A stretch of 64,000 bases of DNA, taken from Clostridium sp. GTDB taxonomy: Bacteria; Bacillota; Clostridia; Clostridiales; Clostridiaceae. A program made the translations under genes and the position numbers. The stretch spans positions 3,163,958 through 3,227,957 of the forward strand of contig NZ_JAKVOI010000001.1 in NCBI RefSeq assembly GCF_022482905.1. Direction: 5' to 3'. Below, piece after piece: positions 41,673-51,496 of the stretch (the first letter of the stretch is position 1; every line of letters begins with the position of its first letter). Below the pieces are notes generated by a model. The model saw nothing but the letters and a program-made list of their open reading frames with translations, ran no database searches and was not told the origin of the DNA.

Positions 41673-42620
41673 ATGTTAGAAATAGAAAAGCCCAAAATAG
41701 AGTGTGTAGAGGTAAGTGAAGACGGTAAGTACGGAAAATTTGTGGTAGAACCATTGGAAAGAGGTTATGGTATTACTCTTGGAAATGCACTCAGGAGAAT
41801 ACTTCTTTCTTCATTGCCTGGAGTAGCTGCTAATCATATTAAAATTGATGGTGTGCTTCATGAGTTTTCTACTGTTCATGGAGTGAAGGAAGATGTTGCG
41901 GAGTTAATTCTAAATATAAAATTATTAGCTCTGAAGATGAATGGCGATGAGCCTAAAATAATATATATAGATGCAGAAGGACCAGGAGAAGTAAAAGCAG
42001 GGGATATAAAAACTGATGGTGATGTTGAAATAGTAAATCCGGATTTACATATAGCTACTTTAGATGATGACGGGAAATTATATATGGAGATCATGGTAAA
42101 TACAGGAAGAGGATATGTATCTCAAGCAAGAAACAAGAGTGAAGATATGCCAATAGGTACAATTCCTGTAGATTCTATATATACACCAGTAAAAAGGGTT
42201 AATTTTAACATAGAAAATACAAGAGTTGGTCAAATTACTGATTATGATAAGTTATCTCTTGAGGTATGGACTAATGGAACTATAATGCCAGATGAGGCTA
42301 TAAGTTTATCAGCAAAAATATTAATAGAACATTTTAAGCTGTTTATGACTCTCACAGATCATGCTAACAATGTAGAAATAATGGTTGAAAAAGAAGAGGA
42401 TAAAAAGGAAAAAGTTCTTGAGATGACTATTGAAGAACTTGACCTTTCTGTTAGAAGTTATAATTGTTTGAAGAGGGCTGGTATAAATACAGTTCAAGAA
42501 TTAACTGAAAGAACTATGGATGATATGATGAAGGTTAGAAACTTAGGTAAAAAATCCTTAGAAGAAGTCGAACAAAAACTAGAGGCTTTGGAATTGTCAT
42601 TGAAGCAGAACGAAGAATAA
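41673..42620 (+). CDS. rpoA: DNA-directed RNA polymerase subunit alpha
   Basis: Assembles RNA polymerase and contacts UP elements and activators. The N-terminal dimerisation domain ([20 protein letters not shown]) and the C-terminal helix-hairpin-helix domain ([20 protein letters not shown]) are both complete in 315 residues. The ATG follows AAGGAGGGTTATATTC. rplQ follows after 60 bases. Confidence 0.99.
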   Translation: MLEIEKPKIECVEVSEDGKYGKFVVEPLERGYGITLGNALRRILLSSLPGVAANHIKIDGVLHEFSTVHGVKEDVAELILNIKLLALKMNGDEPKIIYIDAEGPGEVKAGDIKTDGDVEIVNPDLHIATLDDDGKLYMEIMVNTGRGYVSQARNKSEDMPIGTIPVDSIYTPVKRVNFNIENTRVGQITDYDKLSLEVWTNGTIMPDEAISLSAKILIEHFKLFMTLTDHANNVEIMVEKEEDKKEKVLEMTIEELDLSVRSYNCLKRAGINTVQELTERTMDDMMKVRNLGKKSLEEVEQKLEALELSLKQNEE

Positions 42621-42680
42621 TAGAGTATTAAATCAATAGAAAATCAATAGAATTTTCGTGGACAGATAGGAGGGATATAG

Positions 42681-43022
42681 ATGGCTTCACATCGTAAATT
42701 AGGTCGCCCAACTGACCAAAGAAAGGCAATGCTCAGAAATCTTGTTACAAGTTTTTTAAAGCATGAAAAAATTCAAACTACATCTACAAGGGCACAGGAA
42801 ACTAGAAGCATAGCTGAGAAAATGATAACATTGGCTAAAAGAGGAGACCTTCATGCTAGAAGACAGGTGCTTTCATTTGTAACAGAAGAAGAAGTTGTAA
42901 AAAAATTATTTGATAATATAGCTCCTAAATATAATGAAAGAAATGGCGGATATACAAGAATGTATAAGATGGGACCAAGAAGAGGAGACGGAGCTGAGGT
43001 AGTTATACTAGAGTTAGTATAA
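42681..43022 (+). CDS. rplQ: 50S ribosomal protein L17
   Basis: The 113 residues begin [20 protein letters not shown] and end [19 protein letters not shown]. The ATG follows AGGAGGGATATAG. It closes the ribosomal protein series, with a perfect palindromic terminator a few bases after the stop. Confidence 0.98.
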   Translation: MASHRKLGRPTDQRKAMLRNLVTSFLKHEKIQTTSTRAQETRSIAEKMITLAKRGDLHARRQVLSFVTEEEVVKKLFDNIAPKYNERNGGYTRMYKMGPRRGDGAEVVILELV

Positions 43023-43027
43023 AACCC

Positions 43028-43058
43028 AGGGGGATTAAGTTAACTTAATCCCCATTTT
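43028..43058 (+). terminator. Terminator after rplQ
   Basis: A perfect 24-base palindrome (GGGGATTAAGTT/AACTTAATCCCC, 43030-43053) followed by ATTTT ends the series. Confidence 0.85.
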
Positions 43059-43076
43059 AACATATTATTCTTTAAT

Positions 43077-43105
43077 TTGAATTTTAAACGTGGTATATTT
43101 AATAT
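43077..43105 (+). promoter_or_regulatory. Promoter for the ECF transporter genes
   Basis: TTGAAT (43077-43082) and TAATAT (43100-43105) are 17 bases apart, about 49 bases before the first ATP-binding gene. Confidence 0.5.
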
Positions 43106-43153
43106 TAATATAGTGCTAAAAGTATTTTTGCTTCTCTGTAGTGAGGTGTTTAT

Positions 43154-43999
43154 ATGGAAAAAAAGATGATAGACTGCAAAAATTTAAGCTTTAGTTATAA
43201 TGCCAGTAATGAAAATAGCAATAAGTTAGCTGTAGACGATGTTACTTTTAATATTAAAAAGGGCGAATTTTTGGCCATTCTTGGTAGAAACGGTTCTGGG
43301 AAATCTACCCTGGCTAAGCATATGAATGCATTATTGGTGCCAACCAGTGGAAAAATGTACGTAGAAAATTTAGATACTTCTGATGAAAAAAATGTATGGA
43401 ATATAAGAAATAAGGCGGGCATGATATTTCAGAATCCAGACAACCAAATAGTTGCTACTATTGTAGAAGAAGACGTAGCTTTTGGACCGGAAAATTTGGG
43501 AATTGATCCACAGGATATAAGAAACAGAGTTGATGACTGCTTAAAAAAAGTAAATATGTATGAATACAGGAAACATGCACCACATTTACTTTCAGGTGGA
43601 CAAAAGCAAAGAGTGGCTATAGCGGGTGTTCTTGCTATGAGGCCTCAGTGTATAATATTTGATGAATCCACTGCAATGCTTGATCCATCAGGAAGACAGG
43701 AAGTAATGAATACTATAAGGGAAATAAATCATAGTTATAATATGACAGTGGTTTTAATTACACATTATATGGAGGAAGCTGCCAGGGCTGATAGAATAAT
43801 TGTTATAGATGAAGGTAAAATTGCCATGGAAGGTACTCCTAGGAATATATTTAGCCAGGTTCAAAAAATGAAAAGTTTGGGGCTTGATGTGCCTCAAATG
43901 ACTGAGTTGGCCTATGAACTAAAGAAGTCAGGAGTTAATATACAATCAGATATATTAACTATAGATGAGATGGTGAGAGAATTATGTCGATTGAAATAA
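43154..43999 (+). CDS. ecfA1: ECF transporter ATP-binding protein EcfA1
   Basis: First of two ABC ATPases that power vitamin and micronutrient uptake with exchangeable S components. Walker [10 protein letters not shown], signature LSGGQKQR and Walker [12 protein letters not shown] are intact; note DES in place of the common DEP. 281 residues. The ATG is preceded by GTGAGGTGTTTAT. It overlaps ecfA2 by 16 bases, and ecfT and truA follow, the conserved clostridial order. Confidence 0.96.
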   Translation: MEKKMIDCKNLSFSYNASNENSNKLAVDDVTFNIKKGEFLAILGRNGSGKSTLAKHMNALLVPTSGKMYVENLDTSDEKNVWNIRNKAGMIFQNPDNQIVATIVEEDVAFGPENLGIDPQDIRNRVDDCLKKVNMYEYRKHAPHLLSGGQKQRVAIAGVLAMRPQCIIFDESTAMLDPSGRQEVMNTIREINHSYNMTVVLITHYMEEAARADRIIVIDEGKIAMEGTPRNIFSQVQKMKSLGLDVPQMTELAYELKKSGVNIQSDILTIDEMVRELCRLK

Positions 44000-44838
44000 A
44001 AAATTTGACTCATATATATATGAAGGGATCTCCTTTTGAGAAAAAAGCAATAGATAATGTTACCGTTGAAATACAAGAAGGAGAATTTGTAGCCCTAATA
44101 GGACATACTGGTTCTGGAAAATCAACGCTTATTCAACATATCAATGGGCTTCTGAAACCAGATTCGGGAAGTATAATAATAGATGGAGTTGATATAACAG
44201 ATAAAAGTACAAATCTCAATTTTATAAGAAAAAAAGTAGGACTTGTATTTCAGTATCCAGAATATCAGTTGTTTGAAGAGACTATTGAAAAAGATATTGC
44301 CTTTGGTCCTAAAAATTTGGGACTAAAGGATGATGATATAAATAAAAGAGTAAAAAGAGCTATGAATATGGTTGGACTTGAATATGAAAAATACAGGAAT
44401 AAATCTCCTTTTGAAGTAAGCGGTGGACAAAAGAGAAGGGTAGCCATAGCAGGTGTGGTTGCAATGGAACCTAGAGTTCTGATTCTGGATGAACCTACAG
44501 CAGGATTGGATCCAAAAGGCAGGGATGAAATTCTAGGTAAAATAAAGGACTTACATAGAGAATATAATATGACTATAATACTGGTATCACATAGTATGGA
44601 AGATGTTGCAAAGCTCGCAGACAGAATACTTGTTATGCATAAGGGGAAATGTATACTTGATGGTGCTCCGCAGAAAGTATTCTCCGAAGTTGATACATTG
44701 GAAAGTGTAGGCCTGGCGGTACCACAGGTAACTTATCTTGTAAAGAAACTAAAGGATAAAGGATTTAATATATCAACTAATATATTTACAGTAGATCAGG
44801 CTAAAAATGAAATACTTAGAATATTAAACGAAGGATAG
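43984..44838 (+). CDS. ecfA2: ECF transporter ATP-binding protein EcfA2
   Basis: Second ATPase of the energizing module. Walker [11 protein letters not shown]-loop [12 protein letters not shown], signature VSGGQKRR and Walker [13 protein letters not shown] are all present in 284 residues. It pairs with EcfA1 and couples to EcfT. The start lies within the ecfA1 end, implying coupled synthesis of the heterodimer. Confidence 0.96.
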   Translation: MSIEIKNLTHIYMKGSPFEKKAIDNVTVEIQEGEFVALIGHTGSGKSTLIQHINGLLKPDSGSIIIDGVDITDKSTNLNFIRKKVGLVFQYPEYQLFEETIEKDIAFGPKNLGLKDDDINKRVKRAMNMVGLEYEKYRNKSPFEVSGGQKRRVAIAGVVAMEPRVLILDEPTAGLDPKGRDEILGKIKDLHREYNMTIILVSHSMEDVAKLADRILVMHKGKCILDGAPQKVFSEVDTLESVGLAVPQVTYLVKKLKDKGFNISTNIFTVDQAKNEILRILNEG

Positions 44839-44848
44839 GTAAGTCGTT

Positions 44849-45658
44849 ATGATTAAAGATATTACAATAGGACAATATATACCTGGAGATTCTTTTGTTC
44901 ATAAATTGGATCCACGAGTTAAAATATTGATTTCCATAGTCTATATTATAGACCTGTTTATAATAAATAGTTTTAGAGGATATATATTTATAGTGCTTTT
45001 TACATTTCTAGCCATAATCATATCAAGGGTTAAATTTGTATATATTTATAAAGGATTAAAGCCAATTTTGATTCTGGCACTCATAACAGCGATTTTAAAT
45101 ATATTTATGACTACAGGGGCAAATCCACCTTTATTTAAATGGAAATTTATATCTGTATATAGTGAAGGATTGATATTAGCTGCATTTATGGTTATAAGGC
45201 TTGTATTTTTGATAGTGGGTACATCTCTTTTGACACTTACTACATCACCTATTGAACTTACGGATGGAATAGAGAAATTGTTGAATCCCATGAAAAAAAT
45301 AGGGGTCCCAGCTCATGAATTAGCTATGATGATGACTATAGCCCTTAGATTTATACCTACCCTTATGGATGAAACTGATAAAATAATGAAAGCACAGATG
45401 GCACGTGGAGCAGATTTTGAATCTGGAAATTTGATACATAGAGCCAAAAGTCTCATACCCATTCTAGTACCTCTTTTTATAAGTTCTTTTAGACGTGCGG
45501 ATGAACTGGCTATGGCCATGGAAGCGAGGTGCTATAGAGGCGGTGAAGGAAGAACCAGAATGAAGCAATTGAGACTTACAAATAAAGATTTTATAGCATC
45601 CTTAAATATAGCAGCTTTGGTTGTAGTGTCAATACTCGGCAGAGTCTGGTGGAGCTAA
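44849..45658 (+). CDS. ecfT: ECF transporter transmembrane protein EcfT
   Basis: Membrane scaffold linking the two ATPases to the S component. The 269 residues have about five or six transmembrane helices in the first 130 positions and near the end. The two coupling motifs with A-R-G/C are present (MARGADFESG and MEARCYRGGEGRT). The start at 44849 is ten bases after ecfA2, and the stop shares a base with the truA start. Confidence 0.95.
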   Translation: MIKDITIGQYIPGDSFVHKLDPRVKILISIVYIIDLFIINSFRGYIFIVLFTFLAIIISRVKFVYIYKGLKPILILALITAILNIFMTTGANPPLFKWKFISVYSEGLILAAFMVIRLVFLIVGTSLLTLTTSPIELTDGIEKLLNPMKKIGVPAHELAMMMTIALRFIPTLMDETDKIMKAQMARGADFESGNLIHRAKSLIPILVPLFISSFRRADELAMAMEARCYRGGEGRTRMKQLRLTNKDFIASLNIAALVVVSILGRVWWS

Positions 45659-46392
45659 TGAAGAATATAAAGCTTATTCTTGAATATGACGGAACAAATT
45701 ATTCAGGATGGCAGAGACAGAAAAATGCAATGACTATACAGGAAAAACTGGAGAAGGCAATAAGAAAAGCTACAGAAGAAGTGTGTGGGACAATTGGCTG
45801 CAGCAGAACTGATGCAGGAGTTCATGCAAGAGGTTTTGTCTGTAATTTTTTAACAAACAGTAAAATACCACCTGACAATTTTAAAATGGTATTAAATAAA
45901 TTACTACCTGATGATATAGTTATTCTTAAGTCCAAAGAGGTTGATATCGGATTTCACTCCAGGTATGATAGTACAGGTAAAAAATATACTTATACGATTA
46001 TAACTGGAAACAACAGACCGGCTATTGGGAGAAGTTACATGTACTGGTTTTATAGAAGATTAAATATTGAAGATATAAAAAGGGCATGCAAGTATTTTAT
46101 AGGAACACATGATTTTTCAGCATTTAAATCCAGCGGAAGCTCAGTTAAAACTTCAGTGAGATGTATAACTGAATTTACAGTTGTTAAAGAAGAAAATTTC
46201 ATAAGATTCAGTGTTATAGGCAATGGCTTTCTATACAATATGGTAAGGATCATGGTTGGTACTGTGCTTGAAGTTGGAGTAGGAAGATTTAAACCGGAGT
46301 ATATAGAATCAATACTAGCTTCTAAGGATAGATCTAAAGCAGGGAAACCAGCACCTCCACATGGCTTGTGCCTTGAAGAGGTGTTTTATTGA
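45658..46392 (+). CDS. truA: tRNA pseudouridine(38-40) synthase TruA
   Basis: Modifies the anticodon arm of tRNAs. It has LEYDGTNYSGWQRQ, the catalytic-aspartate motif GCSRTDAGVHARGF, and the DFSAFKSSGSSVKTSVR and GNGFLYNMVRIMVGT segments. 244 residues. ATG 45658 overlaps the ecfT stop as TAATG; the in-frame GTG at 45649 lies inside ecfT. Confidence 0.97.
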   Translation: MKNIKLILEYDGTNYSGWQRQKNAMTIQEKLEKAIRKATEEVCGTIGCSRTDAGVHARGFVCNFLTNSKIPPDNFKMVLNKLLPDDIVILKSKEVDIGFHSRYDSTGKKYTYTIITGNNRPAIGRSYMYWFYRRLNIEDIKRACKYFIGTHDFSAFKSSGSSVKTSVRCITEFTVVKEENFIRFSVIGNGFLYNMVRIMVGTVLEVGVGRFKPEYIESILASKDRSKAGKPAPPHGLCLEEVFY

Positions 46393-46421
46393 AGCATCTG
46401 AATTTTTTGTTTTAGAAAATA

Positions 46422-46450
46422 TTGACACGCCAGGATCGTTGTATTATAAT
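46422..46450 (+). promoter_or_regulatory. Perfect-consensus promoter for rplM-rpsI
   Basis: TTGACA (46422-46427) and TATAAT (46445-46450) are both exact and spaced 17 bases apart. Confidence 0.9.
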
Positions 46451-46460
46451 ATAAATGTTT

Positions 46461-46512
46461 GTATCTAAGCATAAAGGGTCCACTAGCCCCGGATCTTTAT
46501 ATAGATAAATAC
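46461..46512 (+). promoter_or_regulatory. Ribosomal protein L13 leader RNA
   Basis: GTATCTA pairs with TAGATAAATAC across the element, and AAAGGGTCC with GGATCTTT inside it, enclosing CACTAGCCCC. The position, 34 bases before rplM and just after the promoter, matches the Firmicute L13 leader. Confidence 0.75.
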
Positions 46513-46546
46513 AATTATAGTAAAAAGTTCGAGGAGGAAAACCGGG

Positions 46547-46981
46547 ATGAAATCATATATTGCTAAGCCGCAGGATATTGAAAGAAAATGGTACGTTGTT
46601 GATGCAGCTGGGAAGCCATTAGGAAGAGTGGCAAGTCAGATTGCTTCTATATTAAGAGGAAAAAATAAACCTATATTTACACCGCATGTAGATACAGGAG
46701 ATTTTGTCATAGTAATAAATTCAGAAAAAGTAGTTTTAACTGGTAAGAAATTAGATCAGAAATTATTAAGACATCATTCGTTATATGCAGGTGGATTAAA
46801 GGAAACTCCATATAGAGAGGCGTTACAGAAGAAACCGGAATTTGTGTTTCAGGAAGCTGTTAGGAGAATGCTTCCAAAGGGAGTACTGGGAAGACAGATG
46901 CTTAAGAAATTAAAGGTTTATAGAGGATCGGAACATAACCATGAAGCTCAAAAACCAGAATTGTTGGAATTAAGATATTAA
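46547..46981 (+). CDS. rplM: 50S ribosomal protein L13
   Basis: Early-assembly protein. The 144 residues include [36 protein letters not shown] and [18 protein letters not shown]. The ATG follows GAGGAGGAAAACCGGG. It is probably feedback-controlled through the leader upstream. Confidence 0.98.
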   Translation: MKSYIAKPQDIERKWYVVDAAGKPLGRVASQIASILRGKNKPIFTPHVDTGDFVIVINSEKVVLTGKKLDQKLLRHHSLYAGGLKETPYREALQKKPEFVFQEAVRRMLPKGVLGRQMLKKLKVYRGSEHNHEAQKPELLELRY

Positions 46982-47005
46982 TGGAAGTTGGAAGGAGGAT
47001 AAATA

Positions 47006-47398
47006 ATGGCTAAGGTTCAGTATTTGGGAACAGGAAGAAGAAAGAAATCAGTAGCAAGAGTTAGACTTGTACCAGGAGAAGGTAAAGTCACAATAAATAA
47101 AAGAGATATTGAAGATTATTTTGGATTGGAAACATTAAGGGTTATAGTTAATCAACCCCTGGAATTGACTTCAACAAAGGGAAAATTTGACGTACTTGTA
47201 AATGTCTTTGGCGGAGGATTTACTGGTCAGGCAGGAGCTATAAGACATGGAATATCAAGGGCACTTTTAAAGGCAGATGAAAACTTGAGACTTGAACTCA
47301 AAAAAGCTGGGTTTCTGACTAGAGATCCAAGAATGAAGGAAAGAAAGAAATACGGTCTTAAGAAAGCAAGAAGAGCTCCTCAATTTTCAAAGAGATAG
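47006..47398 (+). CDS. rpsI: 30S ribosomal protein S9
   Basis: Its C-terminal tail reaches the P-site tRNA. The 130 residues show [19 protein letters not shown] and the [18 protein letters not shown] end. The ATG follows AAGGAGGATAATA. Confidence 0.98.
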   Translation: MAKVQYLGTGRRKKSVARVRLVPGEGKVTINKRDIEDYFGLETLRVIVNQPLELTSTKGKFDVLVNVFGGGFTGQAGAIRHGISRALLKADENLRLELKKAGFLTRDPRMKERKKYGLKKARRAPQFSKR

Positions 47399-47460
47399 TT
47401 TATATGTTTTGCATATATGTTTTACTATAGATTATTTTAAGTTTGAGAATTTGTGTTGGC

Positions 47461-47499
47461 AAGAGCAGAAAGATTTTAATAGTCTTTCTGCTCTTTTTT
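47461..47499 (+). terminator. Terminator after rpsI
   Basis: A perfect 13-bp stem (47461-47473 with 47483-47495), nine-base loop, then a six-T run. Confidence 0.93.
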
Positions 47500-47566
47500 G
47501 TATATTTTTGTGGAATTGAGACAAAAATAATCTCTAGAATTGATGAGAGGAAGTGATTATTAATTT

Positions 47567-48280
47567 ATGATAAAAAAGATACGTATAAAAATTGCTGCAA
47601 TAATGATGATATGTATTTGTACTACGGTGATTTTTCAAGATAAAGTATATTCAACTGCATCTTCTAGTAGTATAAATGACAGACAAAAAACTATTATACT
47701 TGTAGATCCAGGACATGGCGGTATAGATGGTGGTGCTGAGGCTAAAGATGGTACTATGGAGAAAAATATAAATTTGAAAATAAGTAGCAAACTTAAAAAT
47801 AACCTGAAAAAACAGGGATATACTGTACTTATGACAAGAGAAAGCGACAAAGGACTGTATACTCAAGGAGGAAAAATAAGAAAGAAAAAGGTGGAGGATT
47901 TGGGAAACAGGGCCAGGATGAAAAATGACACCAATTGCAATATGTTTATAAGTATACATCTAAACAAGTTTCCACAATCCAAATATTATGGTGCGCAGGT
48001 GTGGTATTCTAAAAATCAAGACAGCAAACAACTGGCTAAAATTATACAGGATAATTTAATAAGGGATTTGGATTCAAGTAACAACAGACATGAAAAAGCA
48101 GCCCTTGATTTATACAAAATATTAAGGGAAAATGATGATATGCCTTCTGTCATAGTAGAATGCGGATTTTTGTCCAATGATCAAGAAAGAGAAAAATTGA
48201 AATCAGATGACTACCAAAACAAAATAGCAGACTCTATAGCCAAATCAGTTAATGAATACTATAAGTGCTTTGATAAGTAA
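47567..48280 (+). CDS. cwlD: N-acetylmuramoyl-L-alanine amidase CwlD
   Basis: A zinc amidase that helps form muramic delta-lactam in spore cortex peptidoglycan. After an N-terminal signal or anchor (residues 7-28), the amidase_3 domain shows VDPGHGGIDGG, the MEKNINL glutamate, SIHLN and the catalytic VIVECGF motif. 237 residues. The ATG follows GAGGAAGTGATTATTAATTT. Location after rpsI is typical in clostridia. Expression is expected during sporulation, but I see no clear sigma-E or sigma-G site. Confidence 0.94.
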   Translation: MIKKIRIKIAAIMMICICTTVIFQDKVYSTASSSSINDRQKTIILVDPGHGGIDGGAEAKDGTMEKNINLKISSKLKNNLKKQGYTVLMTRESDKGLYTQGGKIRKKKVEDLGNRARMKNDTNCNMFISIHLNKFPQSKYYGAQVWYSKNQDSKQLAKIIQDNLIRDLDSSNNRHEKAALDLYKILRENDDMPSVIVECGFLSNDQEREKLKSDDYQNKIADSIAKSVNEYYKCFDK

Positions 48281-48286
48281 AGTTTG

Positions 48287-48330
48287 TTGCATATGCATGA
48301 CTGATTGTGATACTATTAATTTGCAATAGT
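48287..48330 (+). promoter_or_regulatory. Promoter and candidate operator of the GntR gene
   Basis: TTGCAT (48287-48292) and TACTAT (48311-48316) are 18 bases apart, with TGA before the -10. An inverted repeat ACTATT-N7-AATAGT (48312-48330) overlaps the -10 and start point, a good place for autorepression by the GntR protein. Confidence 0.45.
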
Positions 48331-48350
48331 ACTAATTGATACTTTTTGGG

Positions 48351-49328
48351 GTGGTTAAAATAGACATTAAATTGGATAAGGCAAGCAATATCCCTCTTTA
48401 TTTACAGGTAAAAAAGCAGATAATATACTTGATAAGAAATAATATTTTAAGAGTTGGAAACAAAATGCCTACTGAAAGAGAATTGTCTGAAAGTCTTAAA
48501 ATAAGCAGAAACACTGTAAGCTCGGCATATAACGAATTGGAAGAGGAAGGCATTTTGAAGTCCTATCAAGGGAGAGGTACGTTTGTAGCAGAGGATATGA
48601 ATTTATGGAAAATACAGAATGTAAAAGAGAAGATACTAAAATTTATAGATCTTGCCTTTGAAGAAGCCATAGAAACTGGAATGAGCCCAGATGAATTTTT
48701 GGAAATTATGGTAAATAGAATAAAAGAAAAAAGAAAGATCATGAGCAGGATAACTGCAGTATATGTGGAATGTAATATAGAACAATCCAGAATGTTTAGC
48801 AAGCAGCTTATGGAAAGTACGGATATAAACGTAATTCCCCTTACTATAAATGATTTAAAAAACTCAGATAAAAAGGTCAAGAATATTATACAACATTGTC
48901 AGGTTATAATAGCTACATTCAACCATGTTAATGAAGTTGTAAATATTACGAGTAATTTTAGCAAAGAAGTAATTGGAGTTGCAATTAATGTGGATTTAGA
49001 GACAATAGTTAAAATTGCCAGATACCCTGATGGAACTAGATTTGCATTTGTGTGTATTTCCAATGAATTTATTTTTAAGGCACGTGGTGCTCTGGAAAAA
49101 GCAGGGCTTGGCAATATAAATATTCAATACACAAATACTACTGATGATAATGAATTGAAAAAGATTGTAGGCAGCGTGGATGTAATAATAGTTTCACCTG
49201 GTAGATATGAGAACGTAAAAGAGATTTCAAGTGGAAATAAGCGCATATTAAAGTTTGTATATAATTTGGATGATGATTCTGTAAAAGCATTGAAATCAAA
49301 AATAATTGAGTTGAAATATCAAAATTAA
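48351..49328 (+). CDS. GntR family transcriptional regulator
   Basis: The N-terminal 75 residues are a classic winged-helix GntR domain (NIPLYLQVKKQIIYLIRNN, MPTERELSESLKISRNTVSS, YQGRGTFVAED). The remaining 250 residues include a helical linker and an alpha/beta domain (CQVIIATFNHVNEVV, VDVIIVSPGRYENV) that I do not recognise as an aminotransferase or a known ligand domain. The start is uncertain: GTG 48351 overlaps GGGG, and TTG 48336 has no site. It directly precedes the two fumarase genes, so control of C4-dicarboxylate metabolism is a guess from context. Confidence 0.85.
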   Translation: MVKIDIKLDKASNIPLYLQVKKQIIYLIRNNILRVGNKMPTERELSESLKISRNTVSSAYNELEEEGILKSYQGRGTFVAEDMNLWKIQNVKEKILKFIDLAFEEAIETGMSPDEFLEIMVNRIKEKRKIMSRITAVYVECNIEQSRMFSKQLMESTDINVIPLTINDLKNSDKKVKNIIQHCQVIIATFNHVNEVVNITSNFSKEVIGVAINVDLETIVKIARYPDGTRFAFVCISNEFIFKARGALEKAGLGNINIQYTNTTDDNELKKIVGSVDVIIVSPGRYENVKEISSGNKRILKFVYNLDDDSVKALKSKIIELKYQN

Positions 49329-49349
49329 TCATGGAGGATAATGCTTACT

Positions 49350-50192
49350 ATGAGAGAAATAAATGTTATGGATATAACTGAATGTATAAAAAGATTATGT
49401 ATAGAGGCTAATTATTATCTTTCAGAAGATGTTGTAGATAGAATAAAATCTTCTGAAAAAAAAGAGAGCTGGCCTATGGCAAAGGATATATTAAACAAGA
49501 TATTGGATAATGTAGATATTGCAAGGAGTAATGATATGCCTATCTGTCAGGATACAGGTATGGCCTGTATATTTTTAAAAGTTGGACAAGATGTTCACTT
49601 TACAGGCGGCTGTATAGAAGATGCAATCAATCAGGGGGTTAGGGAAGGATATACAGAAGGCTATCTTAGAAAATCCGTTGTGGAGGATCCTCTTAGAAGG
49701 ATAAATACAAAGGACAATACACCCGCTATTATAAATTATGAAATAGTTCCAGGGGACAAGGTAAATATAATTGTTGCACCAAAGGGGTTTGGATCGGAAA
49801 ATATGAGTCGGATAAAAATGCTTAAACCTTCAGATGGCATAGAAGGGGTAAAGAGATTTATAATTGATGTTGTGAAAGATGCAGGGCCAAATCCATGTCC
49901 TCCTATCGTTGTAGGCGTTGGAATCGGTGGAAATTTTGACAGGGCCGCAGGTTTGGCCAAGAAGGCCCTGATAAGATCCTTAGACAAGAGAAATGAAGAC
50001 GAATTTTACAGGAATATAGAGATAGAATTACTTAACAAGATAAATTCACTTGGCATCGGTCCTCAGGGGTTGGGCGGCAGGACAACTGCATTGGCAGTGA
50101 ATATAGAAACATATCCAACTCATATAGCAGGACTTCCTGTAGCAGTAAATATAAATTGTCATGTTACGAGACACAAAGAAATTGAAATTTAA
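49350..50192 (+). CDS. Fumarate hydratase (class I, two-subunit) alpha subunit
   Basis: Iron-sulfur hydro-lyase subunit of the FumA/TtdA N-terminal type. It contains MPICQDTGMACIF, NTKDNTPAIINYEIVPG, AGPNPCPPIVVGVGIGGNFD and GIGPQGLGGRTTALAVN, with the cysteines that bind the 4Fe-4S cluster. I take ATG 49350 (MREINVMDITE), giving 280 residues, the usual size; ATG 49341 is only three bases after GGAGG but cannot be excluded. Tartrate dehydratase is the main alternative. The beta subunit follows after 47 bases. Confidence 0.92.
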   Translation: MREINVMDITECIKRLCIEANYYLSEDVVDRIKSSEKKESWPMAKDILNKILDNVDIARSNDMPICQDTGMACIFLKVGQDVHFTGGCIEDAINQGVREGYTEGYLRKSVVEDPLRRINTKDNTPAIINYEIVPGDKVNIIVAPKGFGSENMSRIKMLKPSDGIEGVKRFIIDVVKDAGPNPCPPIVVGVGIGGNFDRAAGLAKKALIRSLDKRNEDEFYRNIEIELLNKINSLGIGPQGLGGRTTALAVNIETYPTHIAGLPVAVNINCHVTRHKEIEI

Positions 50193-50239
50193 ATAAAATT
50201 TATAAGATAAGGAGTTGAGTAACTGCATTATTGCGGTGA

Positions 50240-50797
50240 ATGATGGATAAGATAATAGAGACTCCTCTTACGGGAGATAAAATAAAGACATTACAGGCAG
50301 GAGATACTGTGCTTATTTCCGGTATAATATATACTGCCAGGGATGCTGCACATAAAAGGCTCATACAATTGCTTGATGAAGGAAAGAAGCTGCCATTGGA
50401 AATAAAGGATCAGATAATATACTATGTTGGCCCAACTCCAGCTAAACCTGGCTATCCCATAGGATCAGCAGGACCTACTACAAGCTATAGAATGGACAGC
50501 TTTACTCCAAGGCTGTTGGATATTGGGCTGAAGGGAATGATAGGCAAGGGCGCTAGATCAGGTGATGTAATAGAATCCATGAAGAAGAATAATGCAGTAT
50601 ATTTCGGTGCTATAGGTGGAGCAGCGGCACTTATAGCCAGGTCAATAGAAAAAGCTGAAGTTATAGCCTATGAAGATTTGGGTTCAGAAGCTATAAGAAA
50701 ACTTACAGTTAAGAATTTACCGGCCATTGTAATAATAGATTCTGAAGGAAATAATTTATATGAAATGGGACAAAAAAGCTACCTGGAAAGTTTGTAG
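50240..50797 (+). CDS. Fumarate hydratase (class I, two-subunit) beta subunit
   Basis: The C-terminal half-enzyme (TtdB/FumA-C type) of 185 residues. It has LQAGDTVLISGIIYTARDAAHKR, the YVGPTPAKPGYPIGSAGPTT motif, and a GKGARS segment. Together with the alpha subunit it interconverts fumarate and malate in anaerobes. Two ATGs are adjacent (50240, 50243); the ribosome binding site is weak (GCGGTG), which suggests coupling to the alpha subunit. Confidence 0.92.
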   Translation: MMDKIIETPLTGDKIKTLQAGDTVLISGIIYTARDAAHKRLIQLLDEGKKLPLEIKDQIIYYVGPTPAKPGYPIGSAGPTTSYRMDSFTPRLLDIGLKGMIGKGARSGDVIESMKKNNAVYFGAIGGAAALIARSIEKAEVIAYEDLGSEAIRKLTVKNLPAIVIIDSEGNNLYEMGQKSYLESL

Positions 50798-50827
50798 CCA
50801 TTATATGTTTTATAGGAGATATTTGAT

Positions 50828-51496
50828 ATGGTATTAAAGAAAAATAGAGTTCCTTTAAAAATCAAGGCAGTAATATTTGCTCTATTAAGCGTTGCTGCAA
50901 TTATAATATATGTGAATGCAGCTGTTGAAAACAGGAGAAACAATGCTAAAACCGGTCAACAGGTTCAAAAGTACTCAATAGAGGCTAAAGAAAAGAAGGA
51001 TGACAAAAATGTACAGTTGGAAGAACAGTATAAACAGGCAGAAAGCCTGTTCAGAAATAAGCAGTATGCAAATTCTATAGAGAAGGCAGATAAAATTATA
51101 GAACAGGATGTAAAATTCTATAAGGCCTATAACATAAAGGGAATAGCACTGTGCTACAGTAATAATTATGAGGAAGGAATGAAAAACATAGACAAATCCC
51201 TTGAATTAAATCCAGACTATGGATATGCTAGATTCAACAAGGCGCTTGCATATGAACTCTATGGGAAATATGATGAGGCCTTGTTATGGTATGACAAGGA
51301 TCTGGAGATAGAAAATTATGTATGGAGTTATTATGGCAAAGCAAGTATTTATGGAAGAAGAGGTGACGTTCCAAATACTGTTAAATATCTTAAGACAGCT
51401 TTGGATATATCACCGGAGATAAAAAGTACAGCTAGGGAAGAAAGAGACTTTGATCCCGTAAGAGCTTCGGAAGAATTTCAGGATTTAGTTAAATAA
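50828..51496 (+). CDS. Membrane-anchored TPR protein
   Basis: A 222-residue protein with one N-terminal transmembrane helix (about residues 10-32), a short charged linker, then about three to four tetratricopeptide repeats (AESLFRNKQYANSIEKADKI, AYNIKGIALCYSNNYEEGM, ARFNKALAYELYGKYDEAL). It probably scaffolds protein contacts outside or at the membrane. The specific role is unknown. The ATG follows TATAGGAGATATTTGAT. Its 3' end overlaps the convergent regulator gene by eight bases. Confidence 0.88.
   Translation: MVLKKNRVPLKIKAVIFALLSVAAIIIYVNAAVENRRNNAKTGQQVQKYSIEAKEKKDDKNVQLEEQYKQAESLFRNKQYANSIEKADKIIEQDVKFYKAYNIKGIALCYSNNYEEGMKNIDKSLELNPDYGYARFNKALAYELYGKYDEALLWYDKDLEIENYVWSYYGKASIYGRRGDVPNTVKYLKTALDISPEIKSTAREERDFDPVRASEEFQDLVK

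Noticed and set aside
48336-48347. TTGATACTTTTT before the GntR gene, shared with the activator palindromes at 53.5 kb
   Set aside because: Only one half-site and spacer are present, with no matching TATCAA arm and no sigma-54 promoter nearby, so chance in AT-rich DNA is likely.
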